From: Lepidurus packardi
Taxonomy: Eukaryota; Arthropoda; Branchiopoda; Notostraca; Triopsidae
Assembly: GCA_023053545.1 (NCBI GenBank)
Contig: JAKZAN010000006.1
Location: forward strand, 11,038,912-11,102,911
DNA: 64,000 nucleotides
Direction of reading: 5' to 3'
Position numbers and translations under genes: made by a program
The notes under the pieces: model-generated
What the model saw: the letters and a program-made list of their open reading frames with translations, nothing else
Databases searched by the model: none
What the model was told of the DNA's origin: nothing
Shown here: positions 11,201-26,001 of the stretch, piece by piece
Position numbering within the stretch: position 1 is the first letter of the stretch
Layout: each line of letters opens with the position of its first letter

Positions 11201-14200
11201 AAAAAAGTTTCTGTGCTTGTTATTTGCTTCTGAAAAGTACAACTTGTCATCACAAGTTGGACATATCTTTATCCAACGTGTGTTTCACATAGTTACAAAC
11301 TTCATTTGCATGTTACCAATTTATTATGAATTCGAAAAAGTGGATTGGCTGTGCACTAGCCGACTAAAGCATGCTCAAGATAACTGTCAAATATTTTTTT
11401 ACGACATGTCCTGGTTTTAAAGAAAATTTGTTCCGAAATTACCCGTACTAACCGCCCATTCCGAGCTAAGGTATACGAGCCTTAACCCATCAAATGTTCC
11501 AACGAACTGGAAACCAGAAAATTCGAAAGTAACGTGTCATATCTTACGACCTAAACCACTCCTTTAATAAGAAGACTGAATGAACCACTGGTATGCCGTA
11601 CGATAATATGAAAAAGTTAGGTAATCACGCCCTTCCTACTGTAAAACCTGGGAGACGTGGCTGACTTTATTCGCTATAAATTGATAAGCTTCACGCAGGA
11701 AAGAAAGCTGCGAGCTGAACGATAAGCTCTGATGCTTCTAGCAGGGGGCCTGACTTAGCCTTATATATATATATACATAAGGTTGAAGCAGGTATAATCC
11801 GTGTATAATACAGTCTGAAATACTTACGACTTCGAGGACATCAGCCAGCTTGACGATAACTTCGGGCGACAAATTGGCAAGTAGGGGCACGCTTCGTAAA
11901 AAATTCACGTTCTCATCGATCTTCTGGAGTCCCGTTCGTTTCATGACTTGCTGGAATGCGCGCCGATCGAGCACCCAAACCGTAGCCGGAGTGACGGCTG
12001 TTCCAAATAACCCGAAATATGAGTCCAATGCTTGAAACAAAACTTAAAGTATTTCTTTATTACCTCTTATGGACGCCGTTCGGGTGCAATTGTATAAAAT
12101 TGCCAGTTCTCCGAAAGCTTTGCCCGTGCCAAGTCGCCCTAATACTTTGTTGCCTTGTAAAACTTCAAACTCGCCAGCAGCAGAAACATATAAATGCGAA
12201 CCTATTTTTTTTATTATAAAAACAAAAATAAATTTCTATTGAATTAGCCTGCATTACCGCAAGCCTATACAAGTCTTCCGACAAACTGCCAGAAAAATAG
12301 AGGGATGGACCCTTACCTACATCGCCTTCTTGAATTACAAAACTGCCTCGTTCATATTCACGGGCATACATAGAATCGACGATTTCCCGGACTTGTCCAG
12401 TATCCAGGTTCTTCAAAAAATCGTTGTCCATTATAGCATCTTTGATAAGTTGCTTAGTCCTGGAAAAGTAGACAGATCAAAAGCACCATTAAATCATTGG
12501 GGTATACTTTATTTATAACCATGAGTAAATTTCCCACATAAAACTTAGAAAAGAAGGAGAAAGAGGAAGATTCTCTTTGGTATGTAAGGCAGCATTCTGC
12601 ACAATAGTCATTCAGACTATTAAAAGGGGAGTCATGAGAAGAAATGAGTATATCAGCAGGTATAGTGCCTTTCATAAGACTTTAGAGGGTTTTATATGGA
12701 TTTCAGGTCGAGTGTCTGAGGGAATCACGAGGAGTCAAAACAGCGTGACGTGAATGGCAACGAAATCCCCACAAAAGTAGCGCTTTCCTGATTTCAACAC
12801 GGACTCACGCAAGCTTAGAAAGCGTCTCGTGTTTGAATAGGGAGTACCAAAGAAATACACAGGAGCACATTGTATAGAACTTGCTAAAAAATTAAGTATA
12901 CTTTCCCAAAAATGGTTTCCCCATAATTTCTCCTATCCCAAAAGACGCCATTTATCAGCTTCTCCTTCGTAATTATTTCAGCCTCGAAATTCACTTTTGC
13001 TTCCCTTTCTTTAAAGCCACAACCGAAACCCTTTTTATTGTTAAACCAGTCCTCGGTAAAAAAAGGAAAAAAAGCTCGTTGTACAAAATCGAACGATTTG
13101 TGTATGTACGTACTTTATAGAGTAACGTATATTTTGCATGGGTTTGTCAACGTCTTAATCACCTTTTACGAATATGCTTTAGTAAAGCCAAAGGGACTTA
13201 AGGGCACTCAACTTGTCTTGTCAGACAAACCCGATTTTTCATAGTCACTTCTAAGTTTATTGAGTTTAATTTAGCTTTACGTTTCTTTAAGGCCACGGTG
13301 TACATCAAGCAATTGATCAAAAGGAAATAACAAATCAATTACTTTGACTTCACCTAGCAGAAAAGGAGTCCGTGACGTGTTTTGAAGCTGCACAAAAATA
13401 AACGCTTCATTTTTTGGTTCAAAAGAGAATCAATATTTGTTTCTCCTTTCATAAAAAAACAATTAAATACTTGCGGAGCACCCTAAACTGATTTGTATCT
13501 CCCAGCTGTAAAACCTATAAACGAGTTTTCGTTTCGCAAAAAAAAAAAATGGCAGGCAAAGATATAAGCTCGACTAGGAAACAAAAAAAAACCATTGAAA
13601 ATCGAATGTACCATATATTCCTTCCTAAAACAATTCAAGATTTGTTTTCGTCTCTCCAAGAAAACCAAATACGTAACTAATTTTGCCTTCTCCCGCTGCA
13701 AGACCAGATCTGTTTTCCCTCCACCAAACAAAACTTTAATTACAAAAAAGTGAAAAATAAACCTGCAAAAACTAGTTGAACCGCTCAAGCTTTTATGACA
13801 TTTTATTACCGCTCACACCCCTCACCCTTGGCTAAACACCTGACTAGATCTTTGTCATTCATTCAACAATTCTCTTCGCATATTCTGAATAACCATTTAT
13901 GCAATATAGCCTCCTTTCACTAACCAAAAAAAAAAAAAAAACTGACGAAACAGTCCTGAAAACTCGACTAAAAGAACTTGTAATTGTTTCTCCGGAATTT
14001 CTGCCAGGGGCTGGGGGGTTTGGGAGGGAAAGATGTAACTCGTTTACTCTTAAGAACCAAGTTACTCCACTGCGTGAATAAAATTATATCCTCTCTTTCT
14101 CAACAATTAAACGAATTTGCGACTTCCTCCCCAGCAGTGACTGAACTTATTAAGCAACCAATAAAACCTTTTCAGAAATCAACAAAAGTGAGTTTTACGA

Positions 14201-16651
14201 CTTCCCTGTTTGGAAGAAATGCATGACCATAAACTCGGACCTGAAACCCTTTTAAACCTCCGCGAAAAGATTGGAGCAACAAACTGAAATTCTTGCAGTA
14301 AAACCCCATCAAAAATGGTAAAAAGTGGTAAAAAAAAACAACGCAAACACAAGATACAAGAAGTAAACACTTACCGGAAATCTTTTTCGTAGCGCGTGAG
14401 AGGAAGTTGATCCTGTGGTCTTCCACTAGGATCGGATGACTCTCCTGAGACTCCTTGTCGCTTGAAATTAATAGACGGTCCATGAAGAGAATTCAGCAAG
14501 TTTCCATCTTGGGCACGTGTCGCTTGAAGTACACTCTACACCAACACAAGAAACCTATTAATTTCACCACCATTTCTATTGGCCTTTTTAATTACCCTGA
14601 GCTTATTCACTTCTCGCTGCAATCTACCCACATCTTCATCTCGTTTCCGTAGATGCCTCTTGATTTCCGCATTTTCAGCTTGCAATAGAGTGGTTCGTTC
14701 TTCACGTTCTTTTAGTTCCGCTTTCAATTCCGGTACCAATGCACACAGATACGCATAATCCTGGGGCATTTTCGTGCTGGAACTCTCCGGCGGTGAATGG
14801 CGTGAATGGTTGGGGTTCGCAGAAGACACTGGCGGACCTAAAGTGGCGCCTAAATTCACTCCCGGCGCCATGGACAGACACGACGCTCCGTTGCCCATAG
14901 AAGTCGCTGAGCCAGAGTTGCACTGAGGCAAAGGACGATTGAAAATCTGCAAAAGGCTCACGGGTGATGGTTTGATTGTATTAGCAGAGCTAATGTTCGT
15001 CAGGAACCTGACAGCGGGCTTGGAATCGCTGCCTGCACTTACACTTGACTGCGATGGCTGTTGCACCTGAGCGTCCTCCTTCAACAGCGGCTCGAGAGGC
15101 AAAGAAGGAGATTTGCGGTGGCGGGGGGCATTAGAAAACGATGCTGCTGCTTCTGCCACTACTGCCTCCGGTCCAGGTACAGCTCCACCTATAAATCAAA
15201 TATTCAATGCCCACGTTCTCTCCTATCAAAAGGGCAGCCAGTGCACGCCAACGAGTATTCCCCCTTATTCTAGTGGTCCTCACGTGACCTAATTTTCAAC
15301 TCGAACCCTGTTCGGGAGTCCATAAGAGCTGCCAAGTTTGTAATTATATTCAATTATAAAGTGACAACATTTGACTTCATATCAGTAAGATAATGCGGTT
15401 CTGTACGATATTAAATAAAGCACATTTTCCTGATCTGTGAAGATGAAGCTTTTTTCTTTCTCAGAATGATGACACGTAAAGACTTATTTGCTGTTTAAAA
15501 TGAAAGAAACACCAGGAAAACATAATACGATTGCATTTAAATTACAGATAGGCGTATTTTATAAAATTACGATGAAACTAATCCCACTTATTGTAATTAT
15601 AATAAGTGGTATTGGTTTTTGTAATTATAAATGTACAGTACTTTCATAGATATTTGTAATTGATTACCATAATAAGATTTTTAATAAGAAACCAAATTCA
15701 CAAGTAAGGGAACTAGACACTTCCGTAACCGCAATTTTTTTTAGTTTGTTTTTAAAGAGATGTGGATACTATAACTAAGAATCCAAACATTCACATTTTA
15801 TAAAACTATATAATAAAAATTAATAACATCCCTACTACTGTTTTATGTTGGCAAAGGATATCGATTACTGTAGTCAATACTATGTGCCAGTGCACTTAAG
15901 CTACCAACTAGGAAATTTCGTAAAAGAAAAGTCTCACTCTCCCACAGGGACATCGAATTTTTCCAAGAAAGTGAGGTGAACATACCTTATATTTTTAAAA
16001 AGCAGCAATTCTAAAAGCAGATAGTCGTACTCTAACAGCACTTAAGAAATAGAAAAGTTGTAGATTCACATTCTTGTTAGAAACATTCATTCATATTTGT
16101 TCACCTTGAAAGTTTTCGACTGTTTAAAAATAATAGTTCAAAACGTTCGCATTTTACGTAACTCCAAATCACGTTTTTCTACCATTTTGGTTTACTTCAC
16201 ACATTCATAAATTAACTTGACTAGCTTATTTGAGGTGAAATAGTAGTGCTGTATAACTTAAGTCTCTTCAGAAGTTCAGAACGGATCTACTTTGAATTTC
16301 AAATTTGTGAGCGGAATTACTTCAGGAAGGCGGTCCTTCAAAGCTTCCATGCTGGGATTGACACTTGCTCGTTACACGGCCGTTCTGTTTATGGTCATAG
16401 TGACCTTCCTAAACCGGAGCCTTACACTCGCACCAACACGCGAGCCCTACTATCGCTGATAAAAAGCCAAAGGCCGGGGTGTTACCTGAGCTGGTCCAAG
16501 TCAACGACGGCGGCGGCGCCTGGACGCCGTTCGAAGTCAACAGGGAATCATCGGAGAGCTGCAGTTGTTTTGGCTCTGTTGTCCACGAAGAAGACATTAA
16601 TGAAATATCATCGTTGTGGCGGGTCCCAGCGGCTGTTCTGTCAGAAGCCAT
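8256..16651 (-). CDS. for: cGMP-dependent protein kinase (foraging/PKG I type)
   Basis: Exons in transcription order: 16651-16486, 15188-14596, 14535-14375, 12459-12317, 12201-12064, 11997-11828, 10791-10689, 10413-10275, 10188-10079, 9569-9350, 9241-9010, 8945-8782, 8717-8532, 8468-8402, 8351-8256; together 895 codons. Domains in order: a Ser/Pro-rich N terminus; a leucine-zipper-like coiled coil (about 185-265); an autoinhibitory segment KRQGVSGES; cyclic-nucleotide pocket A with [14 protein letters not shown]; pocket B with [14 protein letters not shown] (the Thr after Arg favours cGMP); then the AGC kinase with [32 protein letters not shown] and [12 protein letters not shown]; it ends SGWDAEF. 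PKG phosphorylates Ser/Thr targets in response to cGMP; in insects it affects foraging behaviour. The start ATG opens exon 1 (MASDRTAAG); other 5' exons or promoters are likely but not seen. Introns hold a TTAA MITE (11068-11485) and a foldback-related repeat (9765-10030). Confidence 0.95.
9765..10030. repeat. Copy of foldback repeat (family of 47995-48430) in a PKG intron
   Basis: Bases 9880-10025 match the right arm of the foldback element at 48260-48420, including CTCGAAATTCTATTGGTCCC and TTAAAAGATTATGGACC. The left end (ACACAAGGACGACTCGAC) is the inverse of the right-arm end, so this is a copy with a shortened left arm. A short run of CCTAACCTAACC (the complement of TTAGG-like repeats) sits between the arms near 9850-9875, as in the larger copy. 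Confidence 0.75.
11068..11485. mobile_element. TTAA-flanked MITE, copy 1 (PKG intron)
   Basis: It begins TTAATGTTCCCGTATACC and ends GGTATACGAGCCTTAA, so TTAA stands at both ends and the inverted termini share CGTATACCTTA. The interior aligns along its length with the copy at 25469-26001 (for example the GATGTGTGTTATT region and CATAGTTACAAACTTCATTT), apart from a missing internal block of roughly 100 bases. It has no coding capacity. TTAA target duplication is characteristic of piggyBac-type transposition. Confidence 0.75.
15583..15612. repeat. Short hairpin in PKG intron 1
   Basis: CCACTTATT, a short AT spacer, then AATAAGTGG form a small imperfect palindrome in AT-rich intronic DNA. No function can be inferred. 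Confidence 0.5.
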
Positions 16652-19600
16652 GCTTTCATTGCCCCTTTCTCCACGACCAGCTAATGACTCCCCCGCTTCT
16701 TCCTTTTCCTTGTGTCTTCTTCACAACGAGGGAAGAATTAGCCATCTACCAGCAGCAGGACTGTGTAACATAACCAAGCATTTCCGGTGCTTTCATGGTC
16801 ATGACTTGTTTTGGTAATCACACGCCCACCCACGCTACCTATATACAATAAACAACCAATTAATACAGTGTGAACGCTTGTGAAGCTTTCCAGATGAGCT
16901 TTTTGTGTGCTGCTTCTTGTATAATAAAGAAAGAAATACCTCCCTTTTGTAGACGACTAACGTGAAGTTAAATAGTCTCATTAAAAATACGCTTTTTTTT
17001 GCAATTAATATCCTAACTAAAACACTTGGGTTCCGCTGCAAAATATACTGATTTGTATCGCGATACGGTAAATTCGCGCCTAATATTTACGGGGCGAATG
17101 TCAAGCCGTGCACCTAAGCAAGTAACGCCATCTTGGCTAAAACAATGAGAATTCCCTTTCAAAATTAGGTGCATCATACACTGTGAACAAATTAAAGCTA
17201 ATCTAGCGCACTATCCGGCAGTATTTTCGAGGTCAAATTCACGTCTTTTTCTTTAACAGAGTTTTATGAATGTACGAACGCTGACCGTTAATGTTTGGAA
17301 GTAAACGACTAATGCTTCACAATATAAATATTTTTTTCGGACCATCTTGATAAATTCACAAATGAAAGCTAATACATATTGATGACGGCTATGCTTACAA
17401 CACTTAAATGCATCAAAATGTACCTTAATTGGACAGACGCCAATAAAGAATATAATAAAAGGTTGATCCTTAAAAGTCTACGTCAGAAGTACGACGTCGG
17501 AAATTATTCGAATTTCTGTCACGGTTACCCGGGTGCCGGCTGCTGTCTATATAACGAACGTATCGGGTTTCATGATGCGATTGTGCTTTGAGGGGGCAAA
17601 AATACGCGATTTGTTTGCTTATCAGTTGGCTTGTGTATATATTCCGGGAAGATAAGGGCCAAGAATTGACCGAGTTGCAGCAACAACCCAGCGACGGCAC
17701 ATCCATCGATCCGGTCATTTAATAATACACCATAAACAAGTATTGAACTGCCCCTCCCCCCTCGTTCTCTTAAAGGGGAAAGGTCTTTCCTTGCATTTTG
17801 TGTGAGACAGGTCGAAGGTCGCACAACTAACGGATAATGACAGAATAAAATAGCGAGTACTACAAAGGTCAGTTGGCCACGCCCATGATCCTTTTTTGCT
17901 TATTAATCCACTTTCTTCTCTTCACCATAAAGTTAGCAAAATGCAAGTGGGTAGTGAATATTGTGTTGTATAGGGTCTTTTACAATTCAAAAGAGGTGAA
18001 AGATTTGGACGATAATATATCGAAATGGGCGTCAGACTTGGTCAACTTTAGATATTTGGGAAGTTGCCAAACTGCATGGCATTCTTACTTTTTTTATTTA
18101 GTGTTTTTTCTTATAAACGATGGACAAAGAAGGCCAAAAGGCTTTAAAAGATTGACAAGCTCATTATGCCTTAGGTTCGTGTGAAGTTTCTCGCTTCATG
18201 TGGCGAGGAAACATGTACTTGCAGCTTGTATAAGGCGCTAAGTAATAAATCACAGTGGCAATTTTCTTGGCTATGTCCCATTAATATGTAATGCGATGCA
18301 CAAGCTGAGCATTTATAATCAGCCAACATGTAGTAATTTATCAACCTGACTCTTTCAATTGTCGTGTCCCGGTGATTTTATAGTACGAATTAGCATACTA
18401 AATCAAATTCGCTTTTTCTCTCTCCATTCCGTAGCTTTGTAATTTTAATCAATCTGAAAGTAACACGATTACATGTTTACAACGAACTTGGTTCTAGGAA
18501 AGGGTCATATTACCACATCTTAGATGTATTTAAACTGCCAATCCAAGGTCGAAGTAAAGTGTCACTCGAGTAGTAACGCGGTACAATAATGCTCATCCTG
18601 CAATCGCACTCAAGTTCTCGCCTTTAAGAAAAGCCGAAAACATGTAGAAATTGACCTAGATTAGTTTCTGACGTAAGCAAAGTTGCTTGCCTGGACCAAA
18701 TTCAGTTGCGCTTTCGTCTTTTGTGTGCAGATAGGCTCGAGTGAGCCGAAAAATTACCCGCTCGCGGAGCCCGAACGAAAGTTTTTTTCGGCAGAAACTA
18801 GCTTAGAAAGTCGAAAATCCCTGTTGGGTGGGCTTGAAATGACCACAATTTTTCTAATCACCTCCATTATCACATCCGGTGAACTATATATTTATTTGTC
18901 TTGCAAGACACATATATAGAAAGCTATGGGAACCGCCTTAGGACGCGTGCTGGAGTGCATCCCAAAGGGGTATAACTAATGGGTTCCCACCCTACAGATA
19001 ATGTTTGTTGGTTCCCTTGAAACACACAAACGAGCTTGTCAATCTTCAAGTGCAGCTGATGCATTGTAATGACTTCTTTACATGTGTACCTTACCGAAAA
19101 GACACTTACTTAATGCTTTTTGTGTAAATACTTTGAGCTGTCAAGAGGGACGTGTGACGTCACGTAAGATCGAGTTACTCAAATGAAATTTAATGTTCCC
19201 TTTCCGCGTACCCCGCACGTGGTTGTTGTAATTAATGACGTTTAGGTACCCTTCTTAAGAGTCTGAATCTCAACAGTATTTTTTAACAGCTACTACGTAT
19301 AAATAAAAGATAACTACAACCCTAAAAAAGATCTACACAATAATCTACTTTGGAATCCTTACATCAGTTTTGGCTTATACACTTTTTTGTACCAACTTTA
19401 TTTTTTTCACGCGGCTGAGTGAGTTTTTGAAAACGATCAAATAAAATGAATAAAGAAAGCAGAAGTCTTTGTGTTTTCTAAACACAGGCTGTACGCTAAG
19501 TTAACCACAACAAATGGATTTGAAGTATTAAGTTTCCAAGCAACGTGCATAATTACAAATGCTACGAGATGTGTGAGGAAGATCTTTTGCTTAAATTGAT

Positions 19601-22600
19601 TCTGTCACTTGCTTGGGTCGAGCTGGGCTAAGAACAGGAAGACACGGGTGAAAGGGCGTGTCATCTTAACGCTTAGCTCACCTTCATAAAAACATATATC
19701 TATGAAAAGAAAATGGGTTCTTTCTGCCAGTAGTGCGAACACTAGCCAGACCCATTCACTTAAAACGTTTTTTTTATTATTATTTTCTGCTCTCCGCCTC
19801 CTTTTATATTTCCGTTGCCCTAGTTTTCTCCTTATGGCTAACGGCTCAGGGGGGAGGGGAATGAGAACTTCTCACGTGAACACCGCACCTTGCCCAACAG
19901 CATGAATCAAGTGAAACTCAAACCAAACCCAGTTTTCAAGTGCCAAAATTGCAAAAATATATACTTGTAATAAATCTCCGGAAACAGACATCTGTGGATC
20001 ACACACCGCAAAGCTCTGATCACTTTCGTAATTTTAAGAAAGTACGCCTACTTTAGATTTCCTTAGCACGTGTAAGATAGGATTGCCCTACCGTACAGAT
20101 ACTTTTACCAGGTGTACGACACACCAATTAATCGGCCGGGAACTGAATTCCCGTGCATTAAATACAAACCCCTGGCGGGCATTCGCGCACTTTGCCAGCG
20201 CAGTTAAATTGGTAAACCGAGAGGGGAGGTGGGAGGGGGCAGTGACAAACACGCATACGCTGGGTTAGCTTTTTCACCCTGTTAGGATAGAATATAAAAT
20301 AAACACACCTTTTGTTACATCGCATGCTATCCTTGTCAACTGGTGAGAGATGCAGACCGTACGGACAAAAAAAAGAAACAAAGAAAACAATAGTACCATT
20401 ACATGCTTGGTAGCACGAGGTACGGCTAGCGCGTGTCTCTTAACGATTTCCCTATCGATTAAACCATAATTCCATATTACAGTTAGGAGTCCCACGGCAG
20501 GTCTCTGATGGAGTCTGGATATTTGGACTTAATTTACTGCCTGGTACAGCGGGTGATTCCCATATCAAAACTACATAGTTCGGATGATATGGGAAATAAC
20601 TGAAGAGTTGAAGAGCTTAAAGTCACGTAGAATTCTGCCGTTGAATGCCCTATGCAAGCATATCGTAAAAACCCGATTAATTCTAATTTTGCTTGACAAG
20701 CTTCTGAAAAGACCACTATAATCAAATATGCATCTTCGATTTGATCTCATTATTAGAATTTAAAGTTCAATAAACGAATTGAAGTTTTAATTAATTCAAT
20801 ATAAGTTTCTGAAAGTTACAAAAATCTTAAGCGAAAAACGGGCACCATCAAGGGGAAATACGTCGGATGTCTAACATCACTAACATTTGCCAAATCGGCC
20901 AACAATCTGCGCGACTGCCAAATGGTATTTACGACAAACGACCAGGGAACAAGGACAAATTTAGGACCATGCTCCTTTCGTCCGAATATTCTAAGCAATT
21001 CATTAAACAAAGACCTTGGGTAACCAATTGAGTAGTCTTCAATCAAGTTCACTTCTACTGTGCCGCGCCATATATGTTAACATGCTAATAAAAGTTACAA
21101 GACTAATCTACTACTACAATTTAAGGAACCAACAGGACGGAATGATACCAAATTAACTTTGGTTAATAGGATTTGGTTTTCTATTGTTAAACGTAGTCTA
21201 GATGCATATATCTACTAGATGAATTAACAAATCATTCCTAGTGTATATCCATATATAAGTGTAAACTACACGCTCTTTCGTGTAAAAAAAAGAATACAGT
21301 CCGGAACAAGAAAAAGATGACCAAGATGAAGCCAGTGCCGCCACTTGAGCCAACACGGCATTTTTCTTGCACTCGAAAGATTTAATAACGAGGACAAGAA
21401 GATTGTTTCGGATGTAGCAAGAATTTCTTTCCCGACCTAGTGTGGAAGTTTAGGGCTGAGTGCCAGTATAAGTCAGAGCCGAGTCCGAAGTCTAAGCAAT
21501 AAAAAATGTTGCCGTCGTCGCCTCTGTATTGTTCTATATCTTCCTTCCCTATTTTTCTTCTTCTGCCTCTGCCTTTCGGGACAAAACGAAAGCCCTTTCT
21601 TTTTGTCCCGTTCATCAATTGGCCAGAAGCCGAGACAAGGATATATGCCATCTCTCATGTTGCGCTGCACTTGAAATTATGTCATCGAATCACTTCAACG
21701 AGAGCCTTTGTGTGTAATAATAAATGGCGCTGTCGTCGCCCTCAATTGATGCATATGTATTGGCACTTAACCCCACTCCAACGCAGCTCAACACTCCGGA
21801 AAAATTGTCCCAAATTTTTCGGCCAGACACAATAAAAGTCAACCGATCAATACGAAAAGCTTTCAAACTAATCGTGAGAGCGCCCTAATCTTATCATAGA
21901 TTTAAAGACAACATCTACAAAACATCCAGATTAGCTTTAAAAGTTGATTTAGCGACCTTCGATAAACACAAAACCAAACTAAAAAAAAATTTGCTCAGAA
22001 TTGAATCATACCTCTTAAGATATACTTCAGCTAATAAAGGGGAGCATTTAAAAATTTTACGAGCTTTCAGCTCAAATAAGCTCTGACAATTTTTACGGAT
22101 AGGCCACTGCCAATTTCAAGTGTACATAGATAGAAACACTCTTGCAAATAACCAAAGAAATTTATTAAATATCCATTATATCTCTTGCTTGTTACTAAAC
22201 TTTTTCCATTATTTTTCGCCTGACTATTCTATGTCAACAATGGAATGCAAAGGTTTTATTTTTCTTTATTGTTTAATTTCCATTGTTTCATCTCATTGTT
22301 CCCGTAACAGAGCACACCAACGAGACAAAGCGGTTCTAGTTATATCCTTCTGACGTGGCTTTTTTGCTCCAATTATTTCCAAACGTCGGTAAGGAAATAA
22401 ACGTAATACTCAACAATAATACAAACGTAACGTGTTTTTGTTTTAATAACTAAATTAAATATGTATGTAATTGCTTAATAAGGAAGTAAGCTAACGCTAA
22501 GTACAGCTACTAAGTATGGCTAAGTCGCTACGCTAACGAAATACAAGGAAATTAGCCAACTTTAGTCACAAAACTAGTAATCCTCCTTATTTTATTAGCT

Positions 22601-25468
22601 TATTAGTTCAACGATGAAGCCAGTGAGCAGTGAACTCAACAATGAATAAATTTTATAGTAAAAGAAAAGGGTTTTGGCTATCTATTTTTTAAGTAACATT
22701 AATTTAAAAGCTTTTTATTAAGTATTTGGTTCTGACTTCAACAAGGATATACATTTATACACTTTAGATTAACTTAATGTTATCCCTTCAGTAGGGAATA
22801 CTGATTCGCCATTTCTTAACTAGGGAAATTCAATTCCTTTTCATTTTTTGAAGGCAAATCGATACGTTTACATCACTTCCTTATTTCAAACTTCAATCTA
22901 AAAAGATAATTAATTACTCCATTGTCCAGGAACGCTCCGTCGCTTTGACAGACTGAACCGTGCAGTAATGAGCACAGCTTCACTAGTTCCACCTTCTACT
23001 GTCCGTAGCAGAGAAAAAATAAGCAAAAAAGTGCCACTTACCGAACAACTAGCGTTCTTTCCAATTTGCTCAGGCTGCTACTTTGTCTTCCAAATCTCTT
23101 TAGAATTAAAAAAAACTCTCACTCAGTCTAAACCCCGTTAAGATTTTTTTTTAACGAAAGGGGTTATAAAAAGGGTGTAAGGAGCGAATCGATAATAAGC
23201 GAGTCTAGGATCGATTAAGGTCACTCCACTTAAGGAACGCAGGGAAAGTTACCCTTATAAGCATTGCCAGACCTGAAACACCAGAGCCCTAGCTTTTGGG
23301 GTAGGAGAAAAATCAAAAGCGTCGTTCCCAAGACGCCTGAAACTTATGAATGGACCCGACCTACGGCGTTGGCTTAGCCATATACCTTCCAGCCCTGTCG
23401 TCGTCCAACACTGACTCCAAGCAACTGCCACTGGAATGGATATCTCGTAGTATAACTTCCCTCTCTTTTCTCCACCTTTTTTTTCGCCCTGAGCGGGAGG
23501 GGCGTCAATGGGTGGGATATTAAGGTCTTACAGTCACCCATCCCCACCCCGCAACTGTCTCTGCGTGGGAGTTCGTAAAAAAATATACAAAAATCGAAAA
23601 AAAGACACACCTTTGGTCAGTCTGTGACCACCTTGTACCCCACCTGGTAACAAGGGGAGTGTTGCATTCAGTACTAATGACTTGGGGAGGAGGGAGGGGA
23701 ACTTGGCCTGGTTCTGACGTAAAAATAAAAGACCGAGCTGGCATGGTCTGCTGCACGGAATTTCCTTTTTATCTAAATAACCACGATGACACCTCAATGA
23801 TGGCTGCTCCCTTGTCTTTCGCTGCCAGTTTTTTTCTTCTTTCTTTTTGTTGAGAGTCTGTTTTCAACTTGGGCACGGGATAAAAAAGACTCACGGCAAG
23901 CTATGAGCTATATGAGCAAAAACAAGTACAAAAAAGTTAATTTACATTTAATAATGAGATTTAAGTCAATATGGTTAAGAATCTTTACAGTTAAACCATG
24001 GCTTGAAAGTCTACCTACATTTAAGAAAGCTGGCCTAATTTTTAAAATCTCCGACTTCTTATTGATAAAATATTGAAGAGTTTTAAAAAATAGATATAAC
24101 GTACTAAAAATGGAATCTTAAAAGGTTACTAAACCATGGGCAGCTCAAAGACTATGATTAAAGGGAAGAATTCAAAAGGGAGGGGGATTGTAGCTTGTAA
24201 GTGTTTAAATTATTTTTCCTTTTTTAAAAAGAAAAGGGATTTCGATGTGATAAAGGTAGTTCTTGGCATTTGGAACTATCCGTCATAAAATAATTGACAT
24301 GCAAAGGGCATTCCAGCGTTTGCCAGTCATCGTAATCATTTCAGTGTTTCTTTGTCACTCGCCATTTTCTCTTTTTCCTTCTGCTATAGCTTGGCTTCTT
24401 TACCAGGAGTCAATAGCTGCGTCATTAGTCCAACTTTATGACAGCTAATGAGCCAAGGATTTTATGGCTCTCCTTCTCCGTATTCCACGCCTTTAATACC
24501 GTTCGGAAGAAACCGGCAAACAATAAAGTCACGAAATCCGAAGATGTGTACTACCTTCAAGCCAATGCAATATAAGCAGATGAAATATACAGGGACAAAG
24601 GATAGGAGCAAGTTGCATTCCATGCCAAGCATGCAGCCTCTATTGTTTGCATGACTGGTTAAGCACAGGAGCAATGCTGTAAACAGTGGAATAATAAAAC
24701 TCCCCGCCTAGTTTTTAATGAGTCTTTCATATTACTAAAGGCAACACCCTTTTCCTTAACAGGCAAAGCGAACCGAGCGGATATAAAGTGAACAAACCTG
24801 ACGAGTGACATCTAGTGGTAGAAATTATAACTGAGTTATCCAATTATAATACGAAACACGTTTACAATACAAACTAGCGCGCAAGTAAAATTGGAAAAAG
24901 GTCGACTTCAAAATTTTTGTTGAGTCCTGCATCGCTAGTATTTGAGAGATTCTAACGAATTTTTAATGCGGGAAACTTGTAATACCTACAATTCAATAAC
25001 TACTAACCTAACATTCCTCAAAGTAACGAACTCAATTCATCTTTTCAATTCTAGTAAAAAAATCTTTATTAAAATAAAGCTTTCAGGTAGAGTAATTGAT
25101 TTCACTTTATGTTACAGCATCAGCAATGTTAATTTTCCAAGGTAATATTAGAACCTTTAACAAAGGCTTTGGACTGAAACAATTTTCCAAGGTTTATTCA
25201 GAAAACACGTTCATTTTACTTGGACCCTCGATTTTGTATGAAAATATTGTTATTTGTTGAAAATACCCCTTTTGCAAAAATAATGCATCTCCGAATTATT
25301 AACTGTCTTCGATGAAAGCTTGGCTCATGAAGAACCTGATTAAATAATTTGTCATATGATACTGTTTTCAATTTCGTTGGATGTCTTGTTGCATTGTTAA
25401 GTATCAAAGGTATCTGATTTTAAAATTAAAAATATCTTCTCAACATCCACTTGTTAGATTAGATATTG
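16652..25468. other. Gene-free region upstream of PKG (first part)
   Basis: I find no convincing coding exon on either strand. Frames such as 17379-17591 or 21506-21835 lack recognisable motifs and splice-supported extensions. A CCATCTTGGC box, the reverse of the YY1-type core AAGATGG, lies near 17128 and could mark a promoter; this is speculative. The region probably holds distal regulatory DNA or unseen 5' exons of the kinase gene. Confidence 0.45.
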
Positions 25469-26001
25469 TTAAGGCTCCCGTATACCTTAGCTTCTTGATA
25501 GGAAAGAGTTTCATATGGCCCTGATGTTTGCTATTGTTTTGCGAAAGTCTTGCGTAAGAAAGTAAGAAAAAGAACTAGATAGCTAATTGAGAGGCAAAGT
25601 TTCTACGCTTCTTCTGCTTATGAAAAGTACAATTTGTCACCACAGTTCGCTGCAGCAGCACAATGTACAATATCAAGTCGTAAAACTTTCGGAACACGAT
25701 TTACCGAAAACGAATTATCAGATTTTCAAGCAAACTAAAACAAATGTTTTCTTTTATTAGCAGCTAGTGCACAACAAAAGGGCAGAATTTTAAGTAACGT
25801 ATTTCTCATAGTTTCAAACTTAATTTAAATATTTCTAATTTATTACTCATTGGAAAAAAAATTGCATTGGTTATGCACTACCTGTTAGCAAGCTCAAGAT
25901 TACTGTCAAAGAATTTTATGAGATGCACTGGTATTCTAAAAAAAAAACGAAATTTGACATGCTAATCACCTATAACGATCTAAGGTATACGGGGGCCTTG
26001 A
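25469..26001. mobile_element. TTAA-type MITE, copy 2 (longest with clear family interior)
   Basis: The left end is TTAAGGCTCCCGTATACC. The right end, read in reverse, is TCAAGGCCCCCGTATACC, so the inverted termini match over about 18 bases with a few changes. The left border is TTAA; the right border has decayed to TTGA. The interior shares GTCTTGCGTAAGAAAGTAAG and a CTGATGTTTGCTATT region with copies 1 and 3. It is non-coding. Confidence 0.8.
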